Origin: Bradyrhizobium guangdongense
GTDB lineage: Bacteria; Pseudomonadota; Alphaproteobacteria; Rhizobiales; Xanthobacteraceae
Assembly (NCBI RefSeq): GCF_004114975.1
Contig: NZ_CP030051.1
Location: 3,472,001 to 3,536,000, forward strand
Direction of reading: 5' to 3'
Length of the DNA: 64,000 nucleotides
How positions within the stretch are numbered: the stretch's first letter is position 1; the number at the start of each line of letters is the position of its first letter. Below, piece by piece: positions 44,157-53,785 of the stretch. Under the pieces are notes generated by a model. That model saw nothing but the letters and a program-made list of their open reading frames with translations. It ran no database searches and was not told the origin of the DNA. Made by a program: the position numbers and the translations under genes.

Positions 44157-44912
44157 TTGGCCGATGAGTTCATTCTCGAAACGGAAGGCTTGACCAAGGA
44201 GTTCGCGGGCTTCTTCGCCGTCCGCGACGTTGCGCTCAAGGTACGCCGTGGGAGCATTCACGCGTTGATCGGCCCGAACGGTGCCGGCAAGACGACGTGC
44301 TTCAATCTTCTGACCAAGTTCCTCAAACCGTCTGCCGGAAAAATCCTGTACAAGGGGCAGGACATCACCGCGATGGCGCCCGCCGATGTGGCGCGTTTGG
44401 GCTTGGTGCGTTCGTTCCAGATCTCGGCGGTGTTTCCGCATCTCACCGCGCTGGAGAATGTTCGTGTCGCGCTCCAGCGCCAGCATGGCAGCTCCTTTGA
44501 TTTCTGGCGCTCCAAGTCCGTGCTCAACCGCTTCAACGACCGTGCGCGCGAGCTGCTGAACGATGTCGGCCTCAGCGAATTTGCCAATACGCCGGCGGTC
44601 GAGATGGCCTATGGACGCAAGCGCGCGCTCGAGATCGCAACCACGCTCGCACTCGATCCGGAGATGATGCTGCTGGACGAGCCGATGGCCGGGATGGGGC
44701 ACGAGGACATCGACAAGATCGCGGCGCTGATCAAGCGCATCTCGGCGAAATACACCATCCTGATGGTCGAGCATAACTTAAGCGTCGTCGCCAATCTCTC
44801 CGACATCATCACTGTGCTGACGCGCGGGCAGGTGCTCGCGCAGGGCCATTATTCCGAACTCACCAAGGACGAGCGCGTCAAGGAAGCCTATCTGGGAGCC
44901 GGTCATGCCTGA
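44157..44912 (+). CDS. livG: LivG-type ATPase of branched-chain/amide ABC importer
   Basis: A 251-residue ATPase starting at TTG 44157 after AGGGGGAAATC. Walker A is GPNGAGKTTCFNLL; the signature is MAYGRKRALEIATTLA; Walker B is MMLLDEPMAGMG; the H-loop is MVEHNLSV. It leads an operon of livF, a binding protein, livH and livM. The HAAT family imports branched-chain amino acids but also other amides. Confidence 0.93.
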   Translation: MADEFILETEGLTKEFAGFFAVRDVALKVRRGSIHALIGPNGAGKTTCFNLLTKFLKPSAGKILYKGQDITAMAPADVARLGLVRSFQISAVFPHLTALENVRVALQRQHGSSFDFWRSKSVLNRFNDRARELLNDVGLSEFANTPAVEMAYGRKRALEIATTLALDPEMMLLDEPMAGMGHEDIDKIAALIKRISAKYTILMVEHNLSVVANLSDIITVLTRGQVLAQGHYSELTKDERVKEAYLGAGHA

Positions 44913-45651
44913 GACTGCAATGGCCGAGGCACCGGTGAAGGCCGCAACCGGCGGCAACATCCTCCAGGTCCGCAACCTCGAGGCTTGGTACGGCGAATCC
45001 CACATCCTGCACGGGATCAATTTCGACGTGAACGCGGGCGAGGTCGTCACGCTGCTCGGGCGCAACGGTGCTGGCAAGACGACCACGCTCAAATCGATCA
45101 TGGGCATCATCGGCAAGCGCGCCGGTTCGATCAAGTTCAACGAGCAGGAGATCATCCGCGCGACCTCGGACAAGATCGCGCGCATGGGCATCGCGTTCTG
45201 TCCCGAGGAACGCGGAATTTTCTCAAGCCTCGATGTGCGCGAGAATCTCTTGCTGCCTCCGGTTGTGCGCGCAGGCGGATTGCCGCTGGAGCAGATCTTC
45301 GACCTGTTTCCGAACCTGAAGGAACGGCTGAGCAGCCAGGGCACCAAGCTGTCGGGCGGCGAACAGCAGATGCTCGCGATCGCGCGTATCCTGCGCACGG
45401 GCGCGAGCTTCCTGATGCTGGACGAGCCGACCGAAGGTCTTGCGCCGGTCATCATTCAGCAGATCGGTCACACCATTGCGCGACTCAAGAAGGAGGGCTT
45501 TACGATCCTTCTGGTCGAGCAGAACTTCCGTTTCGCATCCACGGTTGCAGATCGTTATTACGTCGTCGAGCACGGCAAGATCATTGACGGATTTTCCAAC
45601 TCGGAGCTTGCCGCCAATATGGACAAGCTCCACGCCTATCTCGGCGTCTAG
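44905..45651 (+). CDS. livF: LivF-type ATPase of ABC importer
   Basis: A 248-residue ATPase with Walker A GRNGAGKTTTLKSIMG, signature LSGGEQQMLAIARIL and Walker B FLMLDEPTEGL. It overlaps livG by eight bases. With livG it energises the importer. Confidence 0.93.
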   Translation: MPETAMAEAPVKAATGGNILQVRNLEAWYGESHILHGINFDVNAGEVVTLLGRNGAGKTTTLKSIMGIIGKRAGSIKFNEQEIIRATSDKIARMGIAFCPEERGIFSSLDVRENLLLPPVVRAGGLPLEQIFDLFPNLKERLSSQGTKLSGGEQQMLAIARILRTGASFLMLDEPTEGLAPVIIQQIGHTIARLKKEGFTILLVEQNFRFASTVADRYYVVEHGKIIDGFSNSELAANMDKLHAYLGV

Positions 45652-45687
45652 AACGGCCAAAGAGAAGACTTCGAAAAGGAAAATTGC

Positions 45688-46911
45688 ATGAAGACCAGGT
45701 CGATTGCATCATTGCTGCTGACCACCGCGCTCAGCTTCGCCGTGGCAGGCGCCGCGTCGGCGCAGGACAAGACCGTCAAGATCGGCGCGTTGTCCGACCA
45801 GTCCGGTCTCTATGCGGATCTCGGCGGCCCCGGGTCGACACTCGCGGCCCAAATGGCGGTTGAAGATTCCGGCCTTGCCGGCAAGGGCTGGAAGATCGAC
45901 ATCATTTCCGGCGACCACCAGAACAAGCCCGACATCGGCACCGCCATCGCGCGGCAATGGTTCGACGTCGACAAGGTCGACATCATCGTCGACGTGCCGA
46001 ATTCCGGCGTGGCGCTTGCGGTCAACAACGTCGTCAAGGAAAAGAACGGCGTCTACATCAATTCCGGTGCGGCGACCTCGGACCTCACCAATGCGCAGTG
46101 CTCGCCCAACACCGTGCACTGGACTTACGACACCTACATGCTGGCGCACACCACGGGCCAGGCTCTGGTGAAGGCCGGTGGCGACACCTGGTTCTTCCTG
46201 ACCGCCGACTACGCCTTCGGCGCGGCGCTCGAGCGCGACACCACGGCCGTCGTCACCGCCAACGGCGGCAAGGTGATCGGCGGCGTCAAGCATCCGCTCA
46301 ACACGCCTGATTTCTCGTCCTTCCTGCTCCAGGCCCAGGCCTCCAAGGCCAAGATCATCGGCCTCGCCAATGCCGGCGGCGACACCACCAACACGATCAA
46401 GCAGGCCTCCGAGTTCGGCATCGGCAAGGGCGGCCAGAAGCTCGCGGCGCTGCTGTTGTTCCTCACCGACGTCAAGGCGATCGGCCTGGAGACGGCGCAG
46501 GGCCTCAACTTCACCGAGACGTTCTACTGGGACATGAACGACCAGACCCGGGCGTTCTCCAAGCGCTTCGCCGAGAAGATGAAGAACAATGCACCGCCGA
46601 CCATGGTGCAGGCGGGTGTCTATGCGGGCGTGCGCCACTATCTCAAGGCGCTGGAAGCCTTGGGCGGCAATCCGCATGACGGCATCAAGGTCGTCGAGAA
46701 GATGAAGTCGATGCCGACGGATGATGATCTGTTCGGCAAGGGCGAGATCCAGCCCAACGGCCGCACCATCCATAACGCCTATCTGTTCGAGGTGAAGAAG
46801 CCGTCGGAGTCCAAGGGACCGTGGGACTTCTACAAGCTGGTCGGCACGGTGCCGGGCGATCAGGCCTTCACGCCGCTGTCCGAGAGCAAGTGCGCGCTGC
46901 TCAAGAAGTGA
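45688..46911 (+). CDS. livK: LivK-type binding protein of ABC importer
   Basis: A 407-residue periplasmic binding protein with a cleavable signal (MKTRSIASLLLTTALSFAVA, AGAASAQ). The mature part reads KIGALSDQSGLYADLGGPGS, VEDSGLAGKGWKIDIISGDH and QNKPDIGTAIARQWFDVDKV. It is clearly paralogous to the orphan binding protein at 60518-61744. A strong hairpin follows the gene and may keep its mRNA more abundant than the permease genes downstream. Confidence 0.93.
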   Translation: MKTRSIASLLLTTALSFAVAGAASAQDKTVKIGALSDQSGLYADLGGPGSTLAAQMAVEDSGLAGKGWKIDIISGDHQNKPDIGTAIARQWFDVDKVDIIVDVPNSGVALAVNNVVKEKNGVYINSGAATSDLTNAQCSPNTVHWTYDTYMLAHTTGQALVKAGGDTWFFLTADYAFGAALERDTTAVVTANGGKVIGGVKHPLNTPDFSSFLLQAQASKAKIIGLANAGGDTTNTIKQASEFGIGKGGQKLAALLLFLTDVKAIGLETAQGLNFTETFYWDMNDQTRAFSKRFAEKMKNNAPPTMVQAGVYAGVRHYLKALEALGGNPHDGIKVVEKMKSMPTDDDLFGKGEIQPNGRTIHNAYLFEVKKPSESKGPWDFYKLVGTVPGDQAFTPLSESKCALLKK

Positions 46912-46919
46912 GACCAATA

Positions 46920-46943
46920 GCCCGCCGGCGCCGGCCGGCGGGC
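46920..46943 (+). terminator. Strong hairpin after livK
   Basis: A perfect 10-bp GC stem (GCCCGCCGGC/GCCGGCGGGC) with a 4-base loop, eight bases after the livK stop. No U-tract follows, so it is more likely an mRNA-stabilising or partial-termination element inside the operon. Confidence 0.6.
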
Positions 46944-46949
46944 AACTCC

Positions 46950-46999
46950 AAAGCGTTTTCGAGCGAAGTAGATACCGGTTCGCATGAAGAAAACGCGTC
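46950..46999 (+). repeat. Rhizobial AAAGCGTTT repeat, copy 2
   Basis: Diverged copy of 43109-43156. Lies between livK and livH, just after the hairpin. Confidence 0.65.
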
Positions 47000-47015
47000 A
47001 AAACAAGAATCTGGA

Positions 47016-47046
47016 GATTCGGTTCTGATTCCATCAGAACCGATTC
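47016..47046 (+). repeat. Palindromic repeat before livH
   Basis: A 14-bp inverted repeat with one mismatch (11 inner bases perfect, TCGGTTCTGAT/ATCAGAACCGA) and a 3-base loop, following the preceding repeat. It is another dispersed palindrome and might fold in the mRNA. Confidence 0.6.
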
Positions 47047-47081
47047 TCTAGGGAACGCCGAAGGGACTGGGTGCTGGATCG

Positions 47082-47945
47082 ATGCAGGCTCTCTACGCAC
47101 AGCTATTGGTGGGACTGATCAACGGCTCGTTCTACGCGCTGCTCAGTCTCGGGCTCGCCGTGATCTTCGGCATGCTCAACATCATCAACTTCGCCCACGG
47201 CGCGCTCTACATGATGGGCGCCTTCTGCGCCTATTTCCTGCTGAATCTCGGCGGCATCAATTACTGGTGGGCGCTGCTGCTGGCGCCGATCATCGTCGGC
47301 ATCTTCGGCATGATCCTGGAACGGACAATGCTGCAATGGCTCGCCGGCCTCGACCATCTCTACGGCCTGCTGCTGACCTTCGGCATCGCGCTGATCGTGC
47401 AGGGCGTGTTCCAGAACTATTTCGGCTCGTCCGGCCTGCCTTATGCCATTCCCGACCAGCTCAAGGGCGGCATGAATCTCGGCTTCATGTTCTTGCCCGT
47501 CTACCGCGGCTGGGTCGTCGTGTTCTCGCTGGTGGTGTGTCTGGCGACCTGGTTCCTGATCGAGAAGACCCGGCTCGGCGCCTATTTGCGCGCCGCCACT
47601 GAAAATCCGACGCTGGTGCGCGCCTTCGGCATCAACGTGCCGCGCATGATCACGCTCACTTACGGTCTCGGCGTCGGTCTTGCCGCGCTCGCCGGTGTGC
47701 TCTCGGCGCCGATCAACCAGGTCCGGCCGCTGATGGGCGCCGACCTCATCATCGTGGTGTTCGCGGTGGTGGTGATCGGCGGCATGGGGTCGATCATGGG
47801 CTCGATCATCACCGGCTTCGCGCTCGGCGTGATCGAGGGCCTGACCAAATATTTCTACCCCGAAGCCTCCAACACCGTCGTGTTCGTGCTGATGGTGCTG
47901 GTGCTCTTGGTGAAGCCAACGGGATTGACGGGAAGGGCAGCCTGA
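47082..47945 (+). CDS. livH: LivH-type permease of ABC importer
   Basis: A 287-residue permease (LLVGLINGSFYALLSLGLAV; FGMLNIINFAHGALYMMGAF), with a C-terminal GMGSIMGSIITGFALGVIEG typical of LivH. It begins 170 bp after livK, beyond a hairpin and two repeats. Confidence 0.93.
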   Translation: MQALYAQLLVGLINGSFYALLSLGLAVIFGMLNIINFAHGALYMMGAFCAYFLLNLGGINYWWALLLAPIIVGIFGMILERTMLQWLAGLDHLYGLLLTFGIALIVQGVFQNYFGSSGLPYAIPDQLKGGMNLGFMFLPVYRGWVVVFSLVVCLATWFLIEKTRLGAYLRAATENPTLVRAFGINVPRMITLTYGLGVGLAALAGVLSAPINQVRPLMGADLIIVVFAVVVIGGMGSIMGSIITGFALGVIEGLTKYFYPEASNTVVFVLMVLVLLVKPTGLTGRAA

Positions 47946-47946
47946 T

Positions 47947-48915
47947 ATGACAGCCTTGACGGACGACACGCTGCCGGTGACCCCGCGCGCGATGCGCGAC
48001 GAGATGATCCTCTTCGTGGTGATGGCGCTGCTGCTGGCGTCGGTGCCCTTTACGGGGGTCTATCCGTTCTTCGTGATGCAGGCGCTGTGCTTTGCTCTGC
48101 TCGCCTGTGCCTTCAATCTCCTGATCGGCTATGGCGGCCTGTTGTCGTTCGGCCACGCGATGTTCATGGGCACCGCGGGCTATTGCAGCGGGCATGCGCT
48201 GAAGGTGTGGGGACTGCCGCCCGAGCTCGGCATCCTCGTCGGCATTGCCGCGGCGTTCGGGCTGTCGCTCATCACCGGCTATATTTCGATCCGCCGCCAG
48301 GGCATCTATTTCTCGATGATCACGCTGGCGCTGTCGCAGCTGCTGTACTTCATCTACCTGCAGGCGCCCTTCACCCACGGCGAGGACGGCATCCAGGGCA
48401 TTCCGCAGGGGCATTTGTTCGGCGTGTTCGATCTGTCCAAGCCGACGGTGCTCTACTACGTCGTGCTGGTCGGCTTCCTGGCGGGCTTCCTGCTGATCTA
48501 CCGGATCATCAACTCGCCCTTCGGTGAGGTCCTGAAATCGATCCGGGAGAACGAGCCGCGCGCGATCTCGCTCGGCTACCGCACCGACCAGTACAAGTTC
48601 CTGGCCTTCGTGCTGTCGGGCACGCTGGCAGGCTTTGCCGGTGCGCTGAAAGTGTTCGTGGCGCAGAATGCCTCGCTCACCGACGTGCACTGGTCGATGT
48701 CAGGCGAAGTCGTGCTGATGACGCTGGTCGGCGGACTCGGCACCATCTTTGGTCCCGTGGTCGGCGCCTTCGTGATCATCGCCATGCAGCAATATCTGGC
48801 GGGCTTCGGCCAGTGGGTCACAGTCATCCAAGGCTCGATCTTCGTGATCTGCGTGCTCACTTTCCGCCGTGGCGTCATCGGCGAAATCGCGCATTACTTC
48901 CGGCGGTCCCTGTAA
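47947..48915 (+). CDS. livM: LivM-type permease of ABC importer
   Basis: A 322-residue permease (LLIGYGGLLSFGHAMFMGTA; INSPFGEVLKSIRENEPRAI; LVGGLGTIFGPVVGAF). It starts two bases after livH, so the two are translated together, as expected for channel partners. Confidence 0.93.
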   Translation: MTALTDDTLPVTPRAMRDEMILFVVMALLLASVPFTGVYPFFVMQALCFALLACAFNLLIGYGGLLSFGHAMFMGTAGYCSGHALKVWGLPPELGILVGIAAAFGLSLITGYISIRRQGIYFSMITLALSQLLYFIYLQAPFTHGEDGIQGIPQGHLFGVFDLSKPTVLYYVVLVGFLAGFLLIYRIINSPFGEVLKSIRENEPRAISLGYRTDQYKFLAFVLSGTLAGFAGALKVFVAQNASLTDVHWSMSGEVVLMTLVGGLGTIFGPVVGAFVIIAMQQYLAGFGQWVTVIQGSIFVICVLTFRRGVIGEIAHYFRRSL

Positions 48916-49072
48916 GCTATTGATATATCAGGGGTTCAACTGACGGGCGAATCCGGTGGATGATCCGGCTCCGCAGGCCTGAGATGGCACGCGCGCGGAG
49001 CGAAAATGGTCTATGACGGTTTCGTGACGGCCCTGACGGGGCCGGGCCATGTCAAACCGGTAGACTAGTCCC

Positions 49073-49717
49073 ATGATGCGTTGGTTTCGCGCTTTCCTTC
49101 CTAAGGAAGAACGGTTTTTCGACCTGTTCGACCGCCATGCCCAGACCGTGATCCAGGGCGCGATCGCGCTCCAGGGCGTGCTGAACGGCGGCGAGGAGAC
49201 GCCGGTCTACTGCCAGCGCGTCAGCCAGTTCGAGAACGACGCCGACAATGTCACCCGCGAGGTGCTGACGGCGGTGCGGCGCACCTTCATCACGCCGTTC
49301 GATCGTGGTGACATCAAGAACCTCATCACCTCGCTGGACGATGCAATCGACCAGATGCAGCAGACGGCCAAGGCGGTGATGCTGTTCGAGGTCCGCAGCT
49401 TCGAGCCACCGATGCGCGAGATCGGCGCGCTCCTGATCGAATGCGCCAATCTGGTCGGACGCGCACTGCCCCTGATGCAGCAGATCGGCAAGAACGTTGC
49501 CATGCTGACCGCGATCACGGAGGAGCTGACCAAGCTGGAGGGCCGCGTCGACGATCTCCACGACATCGGCCTGAAGGAGCTGTTCCTCAAGCATCGCAAC
49601 GGCAACGCGATGGATTTCATCGTCGGCGTCGAGATCTATGACCATCTGGAGAAGGTGGCCGATAGGTTCGACGACGTCGCGAACGAGATCAACAGCATCG
49701 TCATCGAGCAGGTTTAG
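49073..49717 (+). CDS. DUF47/PhoU-like protein
   Basis: A 214-residue helical protein of the DUF47 group, related to PhoU (FLPKEERFFDLFDRHAQTVI; GGEETPVYCQRVSQFENDAD; FITPFDRGDIKNLITSLDDA; VEIYDHLEKVADRFDDVANE). It is placed 71 bp before a PiT phosphate transporter; such pairs are frequent, and DUF47 proteins regulate PiT activity. Confidence 0.93.
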   Translation: MMRWFRAFLPKEERFFDLFDRHAQTVIQGAIALQGVLNGGEETPVYCQRVSQFENDADNVTREVLTAVRRTFITPFDRGDIKNLITSLDDAIDQMQQTAKAVMLFEVRSFEPPMREIGALLIECANLVGRALPLMQQIGKNVAMLTAITEELTKLEGRVDDLHDIGLKELFLKHRNGNAMDFIVGVEIYDHLEKVADRFDDVANEINSIVIEQV

Positions 49718-49764
49718 CGCATGATCCGGAAAAGTGTGCAGCGGTTTTCCGCCCAGATCATGCG
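49717..49764. repeat. Palindromic repeat between DUF47 and PiT genes
   Basis: GCGCATGATC ... GATCATGCG with an inner GGAAAA/TTTTCC. This GCATGATCCGGAAAA type is a well-spread rhizobial intergenic palindrome. Confidence 0.7.
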
Positions 49765-49788
49765 TGGATTTTAACGGAGGGCCGCGCC

Positions 49789-50796
49789 GTGGATGCTGCG
49801 TTGGGTCTTCCCGTTCTGGTCGGACTGATCGCCGTCGCGCTGCTGTTCGACTTCCTGAACGGCCTCCACGACGCCGCCAATTCGATCGCGACCATCGTCT
49901 CGACCCGGGTGCTACGGCCGCAATTCGCGGTGATATGGGCCGCGTTCTTCAATTTCGTCGCCTTCATGGTGTTCGGTCTGCACGTCGCGCAGACCATCGG
50001 CACGGGCATTATCGATCCCGCGATCGTCGACGCCCAGGTGATCTTCGCGGCGCTGGTCGGCGCCATCGTCTGGAATCTCGTGACCTGGGCGCTGGGCATT
50101 CCATCCTCGTCATCGCACGCGCTGATCGGCGGCCTCGTCGGCGGCGGCATGGCCAAGGCGGGAATCTCGGCGGCGGTCTGGAGCGGACTGACCAAGGCGG
50201 TGCTGGCGATCGTGCTGTCGCCGCTGGTCGGCTTTCTGCTCGCGATGATGCTGGTCGCGATCGTGTCGTGGCTTTCAGTGCGCTCGACGCCGTTCGCGGT
50301 CGACCGCGCCTTCCGCATCCTGCAATTCGCCTCGGCCTCGCTCTATTCGCTCGGCCATGGCGGCAACGACGCACAGAAGACCATGGGCATCATCGCGGTG
50401 CTGCTCTATTCGCAGGGCCATCTCGGCAGCGAGTTCTCGGTGCCGTTCTGGGTGGTGCTGTCCTGCCAGGCTGCCATGGCGCTGGGCACGCTGATGGGCG
50501 GCTGGCGCATCGTCCGCACCATGGGCCTGCGCATCACCAAGCTGACGCCGATGCAGGGGTTCTGCGCCGAGACCGGCGGTGCAGCGACCCTGTTCATGGC
50601 GACCTTCCTCGGCGTTCCCGTCTCGACCACCCACACCATCACCGGCGCCATTGTCGGCGTCGGCGCGGCCCGCCGCGTCTCGGCGGTGCGCTGGAACGTG
50701 GCGAGCTCGATCGTCTATGCCTGGGTGATCACGATCCCGGCCTCGGCCATCGTCGCAGCACTGAGCTGGTGGGCGGTCCAGATCTTCCTCAAGTAA
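49789..50796 (+). CDS. pit: PiT-family inorganic phosphate transporter
   Basis: A 335-residue low-affinity phosphate permease from GTG 49789, with GGAGGGCC before it. Duplicated PiT signatures are visible: [20 protein letters not shown] and [35 protein letters not shown] and [20 protein letters not shown]. About 10-12 membrane segments. Its end overlaps the convergent sugE stop by eight bases. Confidence 0.95.
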   Translation: MDAALGLPVLVGLIAVALLFDFLNGLHDAANSIATIVSTRVLRPQFAVIWAAFFNFVAFMVFGLHVAQTIGTGIIDPAIVDAQVIFAALVGAIVWNLVTWALGIPSSSSHALIGGLVGGGMAKAGISAAVWSGLTKAVLAIVLSPLVGFLLAMMLVAIVSWLSVRSTPFAVDRAFRILQFASASLYSLGHGGNDAQKTMGIIAVLLYSQGHLGSEFSVPFWVVLSCQAAMALGTLMGGWRIVRTMGLRITKLTPMQGFCAETGGAATLFMATFLGVPVSTTHTITGAIVGVGAARRVSAVRWNVASSIVYAWVITIPASAIVAALSWWAVQIFLK

Positions 50797-51103
50797 CGAG
50801 CTTCAGCCCGACGATGCCGGCCACGATCAGCCCAATGCTGGCGAGGCGAAGCGCCGTGGCCGGCTCATTGAACAGGAAGATGCCGAGCGTCGCGGTCCCG
50901 ACCGCACCGATGCCGGTCCAGACCGCATAGGCGGTTCCGACGGGCAGGGACTTCAGGGCAAGTCCCAGCAGGATGACACTACCGGCCATGGCCGCGAGCG
51001 TGATCACGGAGGGAACAGGTCTGGTAAAGCCCTCGGTATATTTCAGGCCGATCGCCCAGGTGATCTCGAGAAGACCGGCGACGAACAGGACGCTCCAGGC
51101 CAT
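50789..51103 (-). CDS. sugE: SugE/Gdx small multidrug-resistance family guanidinium exporter
   Basis: A 104-residue four-helix SMR protein ([60 protein letters not shown]) with the essential Glu13. The [16 protein letters not shown] block is that of the SugE/Gdx subgroup, which exports guanidinium in exchange for protons as a dimer. A guanidine-II riboswitch is directly upstream and supports this specificity. ATG 51103 lies in GGAGGGTCGTCATG. Confidence 0.93.
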   Translation of the reverse strand: MAWSVLFVAGLLEITWAIGLKYTEGFTRPVPSVITLAAMAGSVILLGLALKSLPVGTAYAVWTGIGAVGTATLGIFLFNEPATALRLASIGLIVAGIVGLKLVT

Positions 51104-51175
51104 GACGACCCTCCATTCACGGCAGGGTCGTCCCCGCGGGCTGATAGACGGATGAGCAGGAAGGTCGTCCTCCCC
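51104..51175 (-). promoter_or_regulatory. Guanidine-II (mini-ykkC) riboswitch upstream of sugE
   Basis: On the minus strand two hairpins with ACGA loops follow each other: GGGAGG-ACGA-CCTTCC (51174-51159) and GCGGGG-ACGA-CCCTGC (51137-51122). They are 21 bases apart. The ribosome site GGAGGG (51114-51109) follows, and AGGGTCGTC around it (51112-51104) is exactly complementary to GACGACCCT within hairpin 2 (51132-51124). This is the pattern of guanidine-II riboswitches: guanidinium stabilises the two ACGR hairpins and frees the ribosome site. Confidence 0.85.
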
Positions 51176-51263
51176 GGAAGGCCGATATGGGGCTGGCCGA
51201 AGGGCTCCGCAATCACCAAATGAAGCTTGATCAGGCCCGTTTTCCCTGCCAAACGCTCCCGCC

Positions 51264-52886
51264 ATGTCCGACATCGCCACCACCACAGCCGAATCGCCGG
51301 CCCGTTCCCCGCTTGCCGCCGAAGTGGCGCGGCGGCGCACCTTTGCGATCATTTCGCATCCGGACGCCGGCAAGACCACGCTGACCGAAAAGCTGCTGCT
51401 GTTCGGCGGCGCCATCAACCTGGCCGGGCAGGTCAAGGCCAAGGGCGAGCGCCGCAATACCCGCTCGGACTGGATGAAGATCGAACGGGAGCGCGGCATT
51501 TCCGTCGTGACCTCGGTGATGACCTTCGAGTTCGAGGGCCTCGTGTTCAACCTCCTGGACACGCCGGGCCACGAAGACTTTTCGGAAGACACTTATCGCA
51601 CGCTGACCGCGGTCGATTCCGCCGTCATGGTGATCGACGCCGCCAAGGGTATTGAGGCGCGGACCCGCAAGCTGTTCGAGGTCTGTCGGCTCCGCGACAT
51701 CCCGATCATCACCTTCATCAACAAGATGGATCGCGAGAGCCGCGACGTCTTCGAGCTGCTCGACGAGATCGAGAAGACGCTGGCGCTTGACACCACGCCG
51801 ATGACCTGGCCGGTCGGCCGGGGCCGCGATTTCCTCGGCACCTATGATGTCGTCAATGGCGGCGTGCGCCTGCTCGAAGGCGGCGGGGCCAAGACGGGAG
51901 CTGCGCAGCAGATCGAGATCGAGGAGCTCGCCAAGCTCAACGCCAATCTCGACGTCTCGGCGGTGAAGGACGAGCTCGAGCTCGTCACCGAGGCCTCAAA
52001 ACCCTTCGAGCTCGAAGCGTTCCGCGAGGGACATTTGACGCCGGTCTATTTCGGCAGCGCGCTGCGCAATTTCGGCGTCGGCGACCTCTTGGAAGGTCTC
52101 GGCAAGTTCGCCCCCGAGCCGCGCGCGCAGGACAGTGATCAGCGCAAGGTCGAGGCCACCGATCCGCGCATGAGCGCCTTCGTGTTCAAGATCCAGGCCA
52201 ACATGGATCCGAACCATCGCGACCGCATCGCGTTCGCGCGGCTCTGCTCCGGTAAGCTCAGCCGCGGCATGAAGGCCAAGCTGGTGCGCACCGGCAAGAG
52301 CATGCCGCTGTCGAGCCCGCAATTCTTCTTCGCGCAGGATCGCTCGGTGGCGGACGAAGCCTTTGCCGGCGATGTCGTCGGCATCCCCAACCACGGCACG
52401 CTGCGGATCGGCGACACGCTGACCGAAGGCGAGGATTTCAACTTCGTCGGGGTGCCGAGCTTCGCGCCGGAAATCGTCCGCCGTGTTCGTCTCACCGACG
52501 CGATGAAGGCGAAGAAGCTGAAGGAAGCGCTGCAGCAGATGTCGGAAGAGGGGGTGGTGCAGGTGTTCCGTCCGCGCGACGGTGCGCCCGCGCTCGTCGG
52601 CGTGGTCGGCGCGCTGCAGCTCGACGTGCTCAAGGCCAGACTGGAAGCCGAATATTCGCTGCCGGTCGAATTCGAGGTCAGCGAGTTCCAGCTCGCACGC
52701 TGGGTTTCCTCGGAGGACCGCAAGAAGCTCGACACCTTCATCGCCGCCAACACGTCCAGCATTGCCGACGACGTCGACGGCGATCCTGTCTATCTCGCCC
52801 GCAACGAGTTCTACCTCGGCTACACCAAGGAGCGCGCCGAGGGCATCGAGTTCACCAACGTCAAGGACGTCAAGAAGAAGGCGTAG
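51264..52886 (+). CDS. prfC: Peptide chain release factor 3
   Basis: A 540-residue GTPase that recycles RF1/RF2 from the ribosome. G1 is [20 protein letters not shown], the switch region is [18 protein letters not shown]3 is [11 protein letters not shown], and NKMD is present as [10 protein letters not shown]. The length fits RF3 and not EF-G (about 690). It is divergent from sugE, with an intergenic gap of 160 bp holding the riboswitch. Confidence 0.96.
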   Translation: MSDIATTTAESPARSPLAAEVARRRTFAIISHPDAGKTTLTEKLLLFGGAINLAGQVKAKGERRNTRSDWMKIERERGISVVTSVMTFEFEGLVFNLLDTPGHEDFSEDTYRTLTAVDSAVMVIDAAKGIEARTRKLFEVCRLRDIPIITFINKMDRESRDVFELLDEIEKTLALDTTPMTWPVGRGRDFLGTYDVVNGGVRLLEGGGAKTGAAQQIEIEELAKLNANLDVSAVKDELELVTEASKPFELEAFREGHLTPVYFGSALRNFGVGDLLEGLGKFAPEPRAQDSDQRKVEATDPRMSAFVFKIQANMDPNHRDRIAFARLCSGKLSRGMKAKLVRTGKSMPLSSPQFFFAQDRSVADEAFAGDVVGIPNHGTLRIGDTLTEGEDFNFVGVPSFAPEIVRRVRLTDAMKAKKLKEALQQMSEEGVVQVFRPRDGAPALVGVVGALQLDVLKARLEAEYSLPVEFEVSEFQLARWVSSEDRKKLDTFIAANTSSIADDVDGDPVYLARNEFYLGYTKERAEGIEFTNVKDVKKKA

Positions 52887-52942
52887 GTGGTCGCGTTCGC
52901 GGCAATCACGCTCTCGGCGCTGCAGCCACACTCTCCACTGTC

Positions 52943-52965
52943 ATGCCCCGGCTTGACCGGGGCAT
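52943..52965. repeat. Palindromic repeat of the ATGCCCCGG type
   Basis: Perfect 9-bp stem ATGCCCCGG/CCGGGGCAT with loop CTTGA. Related to the repeats at 60462-60484 and 62751-62767. Confidence 0.7.
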
Positions 52966-53015
52966 CCAGTACGCCGCGGCTCTTCGGTTCTATCGCTGCT
53001 GTCTCGGAGTACTGG

Positions 53016-53038
53016 GTCGCCCGGTCGAGCCGGGCGAC
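53016..53038. repeat. Palindromic repeat of the GTCGCCCGG type
   Basis: Perfect 9-bp stem GTCGCCCGG/CCGGGCGAC with loop TCGAG, 50 bp after the previous palindrome. Confidence 0.65.
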
Positions 53039-53134
53039 GACACTGTGCCTCCACGCAAGCATGTGAACGGTGGCAGGCTTGACGTTGTCGATGGCGATGC
53101 CACTTTTCACGCACGTGGCATTGTGAGCTCATCC

Positions 53135-53713
53135 ATGTGGCGCGGCATTCTCGTTTTTTTCTTGCTGGTGTTACCGTCCGCCGCCGTCGACGCGCGACCG
53201 CGCCAGATCAACCCGATCCCGTTCGCGCACGAGCCCTGCAGCGTCCTCGACGGACGCCCCTGCACGCCGTATTATTGCAGCCCGCTCGAGCCCGGCCCCT
53301 GCATCCCCGAGATCGACTATCCCTACGGCCAGAATCTCCAGCTCACGATCCAGAGCGTCCCGCCGGAGGCCGACCGCGCAAAATACCAGAAGCCTGATCA
53401 CGATCTCGATACGATCGGTGACCTCTTCGCCGAACTGCGCAGCTGCTGGTCGCCGCCATCGGAGAACGCGCGTGGCGGCACGCAAATGTCGGTGCGTTTC
53501 AGTTTCAACAGGAACGGCGGCCTGATCGGCCCGCCGCGCCTGACATATGCGACCGCGGGCATTCCGGCCGATACACGGACCGCCTACCTCGACGCGATCA
53601 AGTCGTCGCTGAACGCCTGCCTGCCGCTGAAATTCACTGATGGACTCGGTGGTGCTCTGGCCGGGCGTCCCATCGCAATCCGTTATGTCGATAACCGGGA
53701 CCTGGGCAAGTAG
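53135..53713 (+). CDS. Periplasmic protein with TonB-C-like domain, function unknown
   Basis: A 192-residue protein with signal peptide MWRGILVFFLLVLPSAAVDA. Cys-rich first half (HEPCSVLDGRPCTPYYCSPL) and a second half like the TonB/TolA C-terminal fold (MSVRFSFNRNGGLIGPPRLT ... YLDAIKSSLNACLPLKF). No partner is adjacent. ATG 53135 is chosen because the signal peptide starts there; it has no clear ribosome site. Confidence 0.75.
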   Translation: MWRGILVFFLLVLPSAAVDARPRQINPIPFAHEPCSVLDGRPCTPYYCSPLEPGPCIPEIDYPYGQNLQLTIQSVPPEADRAKYQKPDHDLDTIGDLFAELRSCWSPPSENARGGTQMSVRFSFNRNGGLIGPPRLTYATAGIPADTRTAYLDAIKSSLNACLPLKFTDGLGGALAGRPIAIRYVDNRDLGK

Positions 53714-53785
53714 CGCGTCAGTTGCGACCGGCGGCCAATCGATGATACCTGAGGGGCGGGGGCGCTGAGCCAAGGGGAGGATGTC

